Assembly: GCA_016840465.1 (NCBI GenBank)
Contig: JAEOSH010000078.1
Coordinates: 1 to 5,340, forward strand
Direction of reading: 5' to 3'
From: Candidatus Baldrarchaeum yapensis
GTDB taxonomy: Archaea; Asgardarchaeota; Baldrarchaeia; Baldrarchaeales; Baldrarchaeaceae
DNA length: 5,340 nucleotides
The translations under genes were made by a program, and so were the position numbers. Under the pieces are notes generated by a model that saw only the letters and a program-made list of their open reading frames with translations, searched no databases and had not been told where the DNA came from. This document shows, one piece after another, positions 1 to 5,340 of the stretch; positions within the stretch are counted from its first letter, which is position 1, and each line of letters opens with the position of its first letter.

Positions 1-2
1 CC

Positions 3-899
3 TTCGTACTGGAGAGAATACCGGCTGAGGGAAAACTAAAAGTGGTACTCGACCCCGGAAACGGAGTCGCCACCCACGTCGCTCCTAAACTCTTCAAAGA
101 GGCAGGCTTCGACGTCATAACAATAAATGAAAAACCGGACGGAACATTCAGTGGAAGATCTCCGGACCCCCTCGAAGACCCCCTCACCCAACTCAGAGAG
201 ACCGTCGTACGTGAAAAGGCCGACCTCGGAATAGCATATGATGGCGATGGCGACAGGGCAATATTTGTTGATGACAAGGGAAGAAAGCTCCTGACGGAAA
301 AAGTGGGGCTCCTCCTCGTAAGGAGAATCCTATCTGAAAGAAAGGGAGCAACCATTGTGGTAAACGCCTCATGCAGCATGATAGTGGATGAGGAAGTCAA
401 ACGGTTGGGAGGAAAGATAGTAAGGTCGCGTGTCGGTGACGTCTTCGTGTCAAGAGTCGTAAAGGAGCACAACGCCGCCCTCGGAATAGAAATGTCCGCC
501 CACTTCTTCCTGCCAACCCTCGGCTTCTACTTCGACGACGCAATCGCCGCATCCTTCATGATAACCGCAGAACTCGAAAAAACAGGCGAAAAACTATCAA
601 CACTCATGGATCAGATCCCCAGCTATCCCCTCAAGAGAACAAATATCGAGTGCCCCGACCACATAAAGTTCCAAGTGATCCAGAAACTAATTGAACGGTT
701 CAGATCCGAAGGTTATGATATAGACACAACCGATGGCGTGAGGGTAAATCTCGAAAACGGATGGATCATAATGCGTCCATCAAATACGGAACCAAAGATA
801 AGAGTAACAGCAGAGGCGAGAACTGATGAAGAACTGGAAAAGATATTCTCGAAATTTGTGAAAAATCTTCGCGATTTAATCATCAATATCTCTAAATAA
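3..899 (+). CDS. Phosphomannomutase/phosphoglucomutase family enzyme, C-terminal two thirds (5' end outside window)
   Basis: This is an alpha-D-phosphohexomutase, which moves a phosphate between C6 and C1 of a hexose through a phosphoserine intermediate; it is cytoplasmic and supplies sugar-1-phosphates for nucleotide sugars and glycans. The reading frame is open to the window edge, so the gene starts upstream. About 298 residues are visible of the roughly 450 usual for the family; the missing part should hold the catalytic serine loop. Domain 2 opens with VLDPGNGVA (about 45-71). The metal-binding loop DGDGDR is at 240-257. The substrate-specificity loop reads E-M-S-A-H (489-503); an EMS loop is typical of mannose/glucose-type enzymes rather than glucosamine-type GlmM. 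The C-terminal phosphate-binding loop R-P-S-N-T-E-P-K-I-R is at 774-803. TAA ends it at 897-899. The Ala in EMSAH, where Gly is usual, is a mild oddity. Family assignment is firm; the exact sugar is not, so no symbol is given. Confidence 0.93.
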   Translation, partial: FVLERIPAEGKLKVVLDPGNGVATHVAPKLFKEAGFDVITINEKPDGTFSGRSPDPLEDPLTQLRETVVREKADLGIAYDGDGDRAIFVDDKGRKLLTEKVGLLLVRRILSERKGATIVVNASCSMIVDEEVKRLGGKIVRSRVGDVFVSRVVKEHNAALGIEMSAHFFLPTLGFYFDDAIAASFMITAELEKTGEKLSTLMDQIPSYPLKRTNIECPDHIKFQVIQKLIERFRSEGYDIDTTDGVRVNLENGWIIMRPSNTEPKIRVTAEARTDEELEKIFSKFVKNLRDLIINISK

Positions 900-962
900 A
901 TTCTGATTCACGAGATGGATCGAATGATATTAAAAATTCGGATTAAATCATAAGAAACGGTG

Positions 963-972
963 TTTAAATATA
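963..972 (+). promoter_or_regulatory. Archaeal TATA box (upstream of candidate small RNA)
   Basis: TTTAAATATA is a near-ideal archaeal TATA element. With the usual spacing, transcription would begin near 990-997, just where the foldable segment AAGCC... begins. It lies 64 bases after the mutase stop and about 200 bases before the binding-protein start, and a better-placed TATA box serves that gene. It therefore probably drives a separate short transcript. The transcription start is inferred, not seen. Confidence 0.5.
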
Positions 973-993
973 GATTTTTCATGTATTAAGTTA

Positions 994-1080
994 AAGCCTT
1001 GGAGGAGTAGCATAACTCGATGGTATGCAGGATAGTAATGTTGCTATTAACCTAGGAACTGGCTTGTTTTCTGTTTTTAT
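994..1080 (+). ncRNA. Candidate small structured RNA or leader transcript with T-rich terminator
   Basis: This segment sits between a TATA box (963-972) and a T-rich tract (TTTTCTGTTTTT, 1067-1078) that would stop archaeal RNA polymerase, so a transcript of about 75-85 nt is plausible. Pairing found by eye: AAGCC 994-998 with GGCTT 1061-1065; AGG 1003-1005 with CCT 1051-1053; AGTAGC 1006-1011 with GCTATT 1043-1048 (one G-T pair); AAC 1014-1016 with GTT 1040-1042. Competing local hairpins exist (GAGT 1005-1008 with ACTC 1015-1018; GCAT 1010-1013 with ATGC 1025-1028), so the fold is uncertain. It also contains the sequence's best Shine-Dalgarno (GGAGGAG, 1001-1007) and an 11-codon ORF, ATG 1020 to TAG 1053-1055, so it may instead be a tiny mRNA. 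It does not fit a tRNA, a C/D guide or an H/ACA guide. I recognise no RNA family. Confidence 0.3.
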
Positions 1081-1111
1081 AATAAACAAACCTATTTCTG
1101 CTTACACACAA

Positions 1112-1122
1112 CTTTTATATTA
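1112..1122 (+). promoter_or_regulatory. Archaeal TATA box of the solute-binding protein gene
   Basis: CTTTTATATTA is a typical archaeal TATA element. It predicts a transcript start near 1140-1145 and a short leader of about 30 bases before the GTG at 1174. It follows the T-rich tract at 1067-1078, so the gene appears to have its own promoter rather than reading through from the mutase. Confidence 0.6.
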
Positions 1123-1160
1123 CCTTAACGGAACATTTCCCTAAAAACACAAATGGGTTG

Positions 1161-1167
1161 AAGGGAG
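1161..1167 (+). promoter_or_regulatory. Ribosome binding site deciding the GTG start at 1174
   Basis: AAGGGAG lies 6 bases ahead of GTG 1174, a normal distance, and favours that start. An ATG three codons later (1183) is possible; its upstream GGGTGGG (1172-1178) is a poorer match to the archaeal anti-Shine-Dalgarno. Both choices leave a complete signal peptide, so the mature protein is the same. Confidence 0.5.
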
Positions 1168-1173
1168 AATCGG

Positions 1174-3924
1174 GTGGGTTACATGGAAGGAAAAAATGTA
1201 ACGAGAATATTATTGATGGTAATATTCACAATAACTCTAGTACTGCCTCTGTTATCAATACCGTCAGCCATGGCTCTGCAACAGTCAACTATCACTGCAC
1301 AGTCAAGTGAACCAGGACCTGCTGTTGATAAAATAACTGTAGGAATCACTACTTCACAAGAAACGGGAATTGGCGACGTGGCCGCTGGTAGAATTGATAT
1401 ATTCCTCTGGGCTGCGCCCCCAACAGCATATGTCGGGATGTCAGCCGAACAACTTGAAAATATAGTACTGATTAGAAGTGCGAGTGGTTATTGGTCTCTA
1501 CTTTTCAATCCGGCATACAATAAGACATTATCTGAGGAACATGGAACAGTAATACCCCTTATGTATATAGATGGGAAGTGGCACTTCAATCCATTCGCAT
1601 TAAAGAAGGTAAGATACGCGATGCAATTCCTAGTAAACAGAAAATACATAGTTGACGAAATACTTGCTGGTGGCGGAGCTCCCATGTACTCACCAGTTAT
1701 GTCAAGTGAACCTTCAGCACCGCGGTTCCTAGAGGTTTATGAAAAACATGGACTTACGCCAACTGGTGATCTGGCCAAAGCGTTAGAAATGATAGACGAA
1801 GCAATGAATGAGACCGCAAGGATATTATCTGAGAAGGAACTCGGCACTCTTGAAAAGAGACCTGCTGATGATGCACCTGCTGGTTACTGGTGGTACTTTA
1901 ATGACGAACCCGTTGTGGTGAAATTTTACATAAGGATAGAGGATGAGCGGCTTGAAGAGGGTCGTTACATTGCTGACTTAATAGAACAAGCGGGTATTAA
2001 GGTCGAGAGACTCGAGAGAGATAGATGGACGTGCATTCAGGAGGTATATTTGTCCGACCCTGCTGACCTAAAATGGCATATCTATACGGAAGGATGGGTG
2101 GCAATGGCATCATGGGCATATCCCGAGTGGTCGATAGCGCAAATGTATGCTCCATGGGTCGGATGGATGCCAGGTATTCAGGTGGAAGGATGGTGGCAAT
2201 ACGAGAATTCAACTATCGACGAAATTACTATTAAATTATGTACAGGCCAGGTGCCAAATGAGACGGTATATTGGGAGTATTGTAAGAAGGCTGTTGACAT
2301 AGGAATTGAAGAATCTGTACGTGTGTTTGTATGTGAAACATGGGAGTTCTTCCCGGTACACACCGCTGTGACAAATTTGGTATTTGATCAAGTAGCAGGT
2401 CTATGGACTAGATGGTCTCTAATAACAGCAAATACCTCAACTGGTGTGTTGTCAACGAAGGAATTCTCAGCGGCAGGCGCTTTGTTCATGTCAGCGTGGA
2501 ATCCCGTAGGTGGTTTCCAAGATGTATACTCAGAGATTCTATGGAGAGTCATTAGAGACTTCGGTTCATTCGCATCCACACGCGGTGAACCAACGCAAGT
2601 CCGTACAACATGGACTGTTAAGACCAACTACGAATTTGACACAGAAGGTAATTTAATAGGAAAAATAGAGGTCCCAGCCGATGCTGTCGTATATAATCCA
2701 GTGAAAGAACAATGGGTGAATGTGGGATCTGGCAAAACAGCAGCTGTAGAGGTAAGATATTCATTAAAGCTAGGAAACTGGCATTATAGCGCATTGTTTG
2801 AGAATTGGAATGCACCTGCAGAAGCAAATATGTCCATGGCCGATGTGAAGTATTGGATAGCTTTCTGGTATGAATGGGCAAGTAACGATTCTGCAACTGA
2901 TAAGTTTTACGATAAAGCAATTGCTGAGGAATGGCAACCCATATTGGATACAATAAAAGGCTTCAAGTTCTTCGACAACGGCACTGTGGTGGTATGGGGC
3001 GACTACGTACACCCAGTAAGTCGTGATGTGATAGCGGATTACTACGCAACATTTGCATGGCCTCCTGTTCCTTGGGAATTGTTAGACGCCATGTCATGGG
3101 TCGTAGCTTACGGTGGTAATGTCACGGATTACGAGTATTCTTGGGACGGGTCAAAAGGTGAGTGGATAGATATGCTAAACCCCAATCACGTACTAGATCT
3201 CAGGAAATTAATAGAAGAGATGAAAAATGAAGGTTACATACCGGTTCCTATCTCAGAAGATGTAACACTTGATGTTGCAAAGGTTAGATATGAATTATTT
3301 GTGAACTTTACTGATACCTTCGGTCACGCTGTAATAAGCAACGGTCCATTCTATCTGGCCAGATGGGAACCTGGCATGATCTACTTAGAACTTCATGCAT
3401 TTAGAGATCCGTCATATCCATTTACTGCAGATTATTGGTATGAGAAGATGAAGATCTCCATACCCGTGATCGCTGCACTTGAAGTGCCAGCGGAGGTCAC
3501 TGCAGGAGAGGATGCGATTATTAACATTACAGTAACTATTGACGGACAACCTGCGCCTAATGGCACTTACGTGTATGTGAGAATTAGAAATTCAACGAGC
3601 AGTGAAATATTCTACGAAGGCAATGCAAAATATGTAAGTGAAGGAAAATTCAGATTCATTATACCCGCCAATGTCACTAAGGAGATGCCTGAGGGATCTA
3701 CATGGATGGTTGATGTTCTAGTGGCAGAGAAAGAAGGAGCATTTCCAGTGATCCGCTGGAGTGCATTCGCTGTAGTAGCTGCGCCGCCTCCACCACCACC
3801 TCCAGCAGAAGTCACTTTTGCAGGTATCCCATGGTGGGGTTGGATAGGCATTAGTACTGTTGTCACAGCTGTGGTGGTAATTGGTGCCATGACAGTCCTC
3901 AGAAGGAGAGCTGCAAGTGCATAG
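1174..3924 (+). CDS. ABC transporter solute-binding protein, family 5 (SBP_bac_5-like), C-terminally membrane-anchored, motif order permuted
   Basis: This is the extracellular receptor of a peptide/oligosaccharide-type ABC importer. Residues 1-34 are a signal peptide (hydrophobic 12-29, likely cleavage after AMA at 34). There is no lipobox cysteine; anchoring is through a helix at 887-909 followed by RRR 910-912, after a seven-proline linker (871-877). Residues about 767-868 look like an Ig-like beta domain. Family-5 landmarks are VDKI (51-54), GRIDIFLW (72-79), VRYAMQFLVNRKYIV (from 146), IADLIEQAGIKVER, the equivalent of the W-H-x-G/ADV region with M-S-M-A-D-V-K-Y (553-560), and N-G-P-F-Y-L-A-R-W-E-P-G (723-734). 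In canonical members the last two come before the first three, so the chain looks circularly permuted. At 916 aa it is longer than the usual 500-600. Fourteen N-x-S/T sequons in the mature chain and many Trp and Tyr residues fit a glycosylated surface receptor; sugar binding is a guess. The permease at 4973 is the probable partner. Confidence 0.92.
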   Translation: MGYMEGKNVTRILLMVIFTITLVLPLLSIPSAMALQQSTITAQSSEPGPAVDKITVGITTSQETGIGDVAAGRIDIFLWAAPPTAYVGMSAEQLENIVLIRSASGYWSLLFNPAYNKTLSEEHGTVIPLMYIDGKWHFNPFALKKVRYAMQFLVNRKYIVDEILAGGGAPMYSPVMSSEPSAPRFLEVYEKHGLTPTGDLAKALEMIDEAMNETARILSEKELGTLEKRPADDAPAGYWWYFNDEPVVVKFYIRIEDERLEEGRYIADLIEQAGIKVERLERDRWTCIQEVYLSDPADLKWHIYTEGWVAMASWAYPEWSIAQMYAPWVGWMPGIQVEGWWQYENSTIDEITIKLCTGQVPNETVYWEYCKKAVDIGIEESVRVFVCETWEFFPVHTAVTNLVFDQVAGLWTRWSLITANTSTGVLSTKEFSAAGALFMSAWNPVGGFQDVYSEILWRVIRDFGSFASTRGEPTQVRTTWTVKTNYEFDTEGNLIGKIEVPADAVVYNPVKEQWVNVGSGKTAAVEVRYSLKLGNWHYSALFENWNAPAEANMSMADVKYWIAFWYEWASNDSATDKFYDKAIAEEWQPILDTIKGFKFFDNGTVVVWGDYVHPVSRDVIADYYATFAWPPVPWELLDAMSWVVAYGGNVTDYEYSWDGSKGEWIDMLNPNHVLDLRKLIEEMKNEGYIPVPISEDVTLDVAKVRYELFVNFTDTFGHAVISNGPFYLARWEPGMIYLELHAFRDPSYPFTADYWYEKMKISIPVIAALEVPAEVTAGEDAIINITVTIDGQPAPNGTYVYVRIRNSTSSEIFYEGNAKYVSEGKFRFIIPANVTKEMPEGSTWMVDVLVAEKEGAFPVIRWSAFAVVAAPPPPPPPAEVTFAGIPWWGWIGISTVVTAVVVIGAMTVLRRRAASA

Positions 3925-3930
3925 TTCAAA

Positions 3931-4000
3931 GGTGTAAAGTACTTCCTCTTCACCATTTCAATAATCCAATTTTTTACTTTAACTTTTTTAGTAACTTTTT
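3931..4000 (+). terminator. T-rich transcription terminator after the binding-protein gene
   Basis: Beginning 7 bases after the TAG there is a weak hairpin (GGTG 3931-3934 with CACC 3951-3954, plus a few interrupted A-T and G-C pairs). Three T runs follow: T6 at 3970-3975, T6 at 3984-3989 and T5 at 3996-4000. Clustered oligo-T on the coding strand is the main archaeal termination signal, so most transcripts of the binding-protein gene should end here, before the relic and the permease. Confidence 0.6.
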
Positions 4001-4050
4001 GATCTTCCGCTTTAGCTTCAAGCGAGGCTGTTTGTAAAGGTAGGGTCTAT

Positions 4051-4746
4051 AAGGGTGCCCCGCTCCTGCTCCATAGATTCATTGTGATGACTCAATTAGT
4101 CCGTGGATGCGCCACATAGCACAACACAGTTATAGCTATCTCGTTATGGCAAAGAGACTAGCGCTGGAGTTGCAGACGAGGCAGAGACACATGGAACGCC
4201 CTTTGAAGTACGAGACGTGGAAGCTCACAGATCTATGCGCAATGAAGGCTCCTCCTCAAAATAACTTTCAAAAGAGCCGCAGAACTCGCACCATTCATTG
4301 TGGGCGCATTCTCAGCCCTCAACAATATATATAGAGCTTAGTGAAACTAAAAAGACTGGGCGATGAAATCCGATTTTCTAATTGCAGACTTCACAGGAAT
4401 CCCGTACCGACAAAAGAATCTCTAAATCAAGGTTCACTTTCTGTACGACATACGATCTGCCCTCGTAATAGCCACAACCTCCAGCCCTGTACGGGAAACT
4501 CCTGCACTCGATTCTTGAGAAATCCATCGTGTTCGCGGACTACGCATACTTCGAAAGGGACAGCATCGAGAAAACCTTGGAAAGGGATGTGCTCCTTCTT
4601 GCAAAATCCAGAGAAGCGGCGATGCTGGGCCGCAAAGGTACGAAAGGATATTCGAGAGCCTCAAACACCTTCACCGCCATAGAAGCGAGGGAGAACGCTT
4701 CTGCTCGAGGCTAAAGGCGAGATTGAGAAGGAGGCTGAGGTACTAA
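4051..4746 (+). pseudogene. Decayed gene, probable YfbR-like HD-domain 5'-nucleotidase relic
   Basis: No single frame is open, but protein-like stretches follow one another in order across frames: PLLLHRFIVMTQLVR (frame 1, from about 4060), WMRHIAQHSYSYLVMAKRLA (frame 3, from 4104), VADEAEAHGTPFEVRDVEAH (frame 2, from about 4169), KITFKRAAELAPFIVGAFSA (frame 1, from 4258), LVKLKRLGDEIRF (frame 3, from 4338), IADFTGIPYRQKNL-stop (frame 1; TAA 4423-4425), LYGKLLHSILEKSIVFADYA and onward (frame 2, from 4487), and YERIFESLKHL (frame 1, from 4639) to TAA 4744-4746. The order A-Q-H-S, then a damaged H-D/E-like spot near M-K-A-P-P (4243-4257), then K-S-I-V-x-A-D and L-L-A-K-S-R-E, resembles YfbR-type HD hydrolases (dNMP 5'-nucleotidases; E. 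coli YfbR as I recall it has E-H-S, Y-H-D and L-L-A-K-T-R-L-E in the same order), and the span matches about 200-230 aa. At least six frame changes and one stop show it is dead. The 5' limit is approximate. That it is a relic is fairly firm; the HD identity is inference. Confidence 0.6.
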
Positions 4747-4880
4747 CTCGTTGAACGCGCGGTCGCACCAGTGAAGTGGTTATTCTTCGCGTTGAACGTG
4801 AAGCGAGTCGCCACCGGGAGAGCGAGCATGTGGCGCGGAAATAAATGACGCCCTAGGCCGATGCCTGGCCGTGTGGGTCT
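4747..4880 (+). other. GC-rich spacer with short repeats, no gene seen
   Basis: This stretch between the relic and the permease promoter region is clearly more GC-rich than the sequence after it. It contains a 9-base direct repeat CGTTGAACG (4749-4757 and 4790-4798), each copy followed by a related GCG...CGc(c)AC stretch. It also has a 6-bp hairpin CGCCAC 4809-4814 with GTGGCG 4830-4835 (15-base loop), and a small AGGC/GCCT hairpin near 4855-4866. No T tract follows, so it is not a clear terminator. It may be further eroded sequence of the relic or its former neighbour. Confidence 0.35.
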
Positions 4881-4883
4881 ATG

Positions 4884-4940
4884 TTAAATTTATCTATGAA
4901 ACAGCCTCTCGTCAAAAGCGTAAATTTAATTTAGATAAAT
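4884..4940 (+). promoter_or_regulatory. AT-rich promoter region of the permease gene
   Basis: Two TATA-like elements are visible: TTAAATTTAT (4884-4893) and TAAATTTAATTTAGATAAAT (4921-4940). The second would place a transcript start near 4950-4960 and give a leader of about 15-25 bases to the ATG at 4973. ATTTATCTA (4888-4896) and TAGATAAAT (4932-4940) form a perfect 9-base inverted repeat around the site, which could bind a dimeric regulator or simply reflect AT-rich composition. No strong Shine-Dalgarno follows; AAGGTA (4955-4960) is 12 bases from the ATG. Confidence 0.4.
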
Positions 4941-4972
4941 CTTAATGTCGTAACAAGGTATGCGATGTAGAG

Positions 4973-5340
4973 ATGATGAACATGGGATTTAAGAGATACG
5001 TAATAATTAGAGGATTTAATGCTACTGTCACTTTAATTATAATAGCTTTTCTGATTTCTGTTCTCTTTATAGGCACATTAGATCAGATTATCAAAGCACA
5101 GATTCTTGGGGAAGTACAAGCATACGTAAGAGAACATCAAAGAGAATTTGCGGGTATGAGCCCCGAGGAAAGAGAACAAGCTATTAAAGAATATGAAAAC
5201 AGACTTATTAAGAAATATGGGCTGGATCAACCTATTATAATACGAATTTTTATTTACACGTGGAGAATTTTAACCCTTGATTTCGGCAATGCTGTTCGAA
5301 TGAGAACCGCGGCCGGAAGCCAAAAAGTAATGGATATAAT
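4973..5340 (+). CDS. ABC transporter permease, DppB/OppB type, N-terminal part (3' end outside window)
   Basis: This is a membrane subunit of a peptide/oligosaccharide-type ABC importer, and it would form the transport channel with a second permease. The 122 visible residues show a short basic start (KRYVIIRG), a first membrane helix (about residues 16-37, TVTLIIIAFLISVLFIGTL), an external charged helical segment with MSPEEREQAIKEYENRLIKK, and then the family hallmark K-K-Y-G-L-D-Q-P with L-D-F-G-N-A and the beginning of the next helix. DppB-type permeases are normally 310-340 aa, so about one third is present. ATG 4973 is the first possible start after an in-frame TAA (4943-4945); ATG 4976 and 4982 are alternatives. 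Codons are AT-rich. It is the likely partner of the binding protein at 1174, though 1,048 bases and a dead gene lie between them. The second permease and ATPases are expected downstream but are not visible. Confidence 0.92.
   Translation, partial: MMNMGFKRYVIIRGFNATVTLIIIAFLISVLFIGTLDQIIKAQILGEVQAYVREHQREFAGMSPEEREQAIKEYENRLIKKYGLDQPIIIRIFIYTWRILTLDFGNAVRMRTAAGSQKVMDI

Noticed and set aside
996-1066. tRNA gene or tRNA relic
   Set aside because: GCCTTGG and a GAGT/ACTC mini-stem look like the start of a cloverleaf, but there is no complementary 3' acceptor strand, no T-loop GTTCGAATC-like sequence and no credible anticodon arm.
994-1110. H/ACA guide RNA
   Set aside because: The hairpin with an internal loop is suggestive, but there is no ACA box at the required distance after the basal stem.
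1153-1161. ATG-GGT-TGA minimal upstream ORF in the binding-protein leader
   Set aside because: Two sense codons with no ribosome site of its own; most likely chance.
1488-3012. Several minus-strand open frames of 61-111 codons inside the binding-protein gene
   Set aside because: All lie opposite a convincing long gene, have no recognisable motifs, and overlap one another; they are shadows.
3612-3956. 114-codon open frame on the minus strand with a seven-glycine run
   Set aside because: The glycine run is the reverse complement of the proline linker codons of the binding protein. The frame has no promoter or ribosome site and is a shadow.
4084-4140. C/D box guide RNA beginning at GTGATGA (4084-4090)
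   Set aside because: A good box C match, but no CTGA D or D' box follows at a suitable distance, and the stretch lies within the relic's coding sequence.
4107-4714. Three partly overlapping open frames on the + strand (4107-4334, 4341-4682, 4529-4714) as independent small genes
   Set aside because: Each carries protein-like sequence only in part and turns into Arg/Thr/Ser/Pro-rich nonsense elsewhere. Their good parts join in order into one decayed protein, so they are pieces of the pseudogene.
1-5340. CRISPR array, insertion sequence or rRNA gene
   Set aside because: No regularly spaced repeats, transposase-like frames or terminal inverted repeats were seen. The only rRNA-like sequence is the isolated 14-base match at 4947-4960.

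Overview
The window looks archaeal, most likely a thermophilic member of the Thermoproteota or a related lineage. The evidence is archaeal-style TATA boxes about 25-30 bases ahead of likely transcript starts, T-rich termination tracts, heavy use of ATA, AGA and AGG codons, and a solute-binding protein with the archaeal layout of signal peptide, proline linker and C-terminal membrane anchor. Neither the species nor the class can be fixed from this sequence.

Layout on the + strand: (1) 3-899 is the last two thirds of a phosphomannomutase/phosphoglucomutase-family enzyme, cut by the window edge. (2) 900-1173 is intergenic. It carries two separate TATA boxes and, between them, a compact unit (963-1080) that looks like a small independent transcript: TATA box, foldable segment, T-rich stop. 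It also contains an 11-codon mini-ORF with a strong Shine-Dalgarno. (3) 1174-3924 encodes a large (916 aa) secreted, membrane-anchored family-5 ABC solute-binding protein. The hallmark motifs of that family appear in circularly permuted order. (4) 3925-4972 has no intact gene. It holds a T-rich terminator, a heavily frameshifted relic of a protein of about 210-230 aa that resembles a YfbR-type HD-domain nucleotidase, a GC-rich spacer with short repeats, and an AT-rich promoter region. (5) 4973-5340 is the start of a DppB-type ABC transporter permease that runs off the window.

The binding protein and the permease should work together: the binding protein captures an oligopeptide or oligosaccharide outside the cell, and the permease, with a second permease and ATPases presumably encoded downstream, imports it. 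They are not a tight operon here, because about 1 kb with a terminator, the dead gene and a new promoter region separates them. The mutase belongs to sugar-phosphate and glycan metabolism and has no clear functional link to the transporter.

The observations most worth following are the permuted motif order of the binding protein, the candidate small RNA at 963-1080, the HD-nucleotidase relic, and a 14-base perfect copy of a universally conserved 16S rRNA 3'-end segment in the permease leader.
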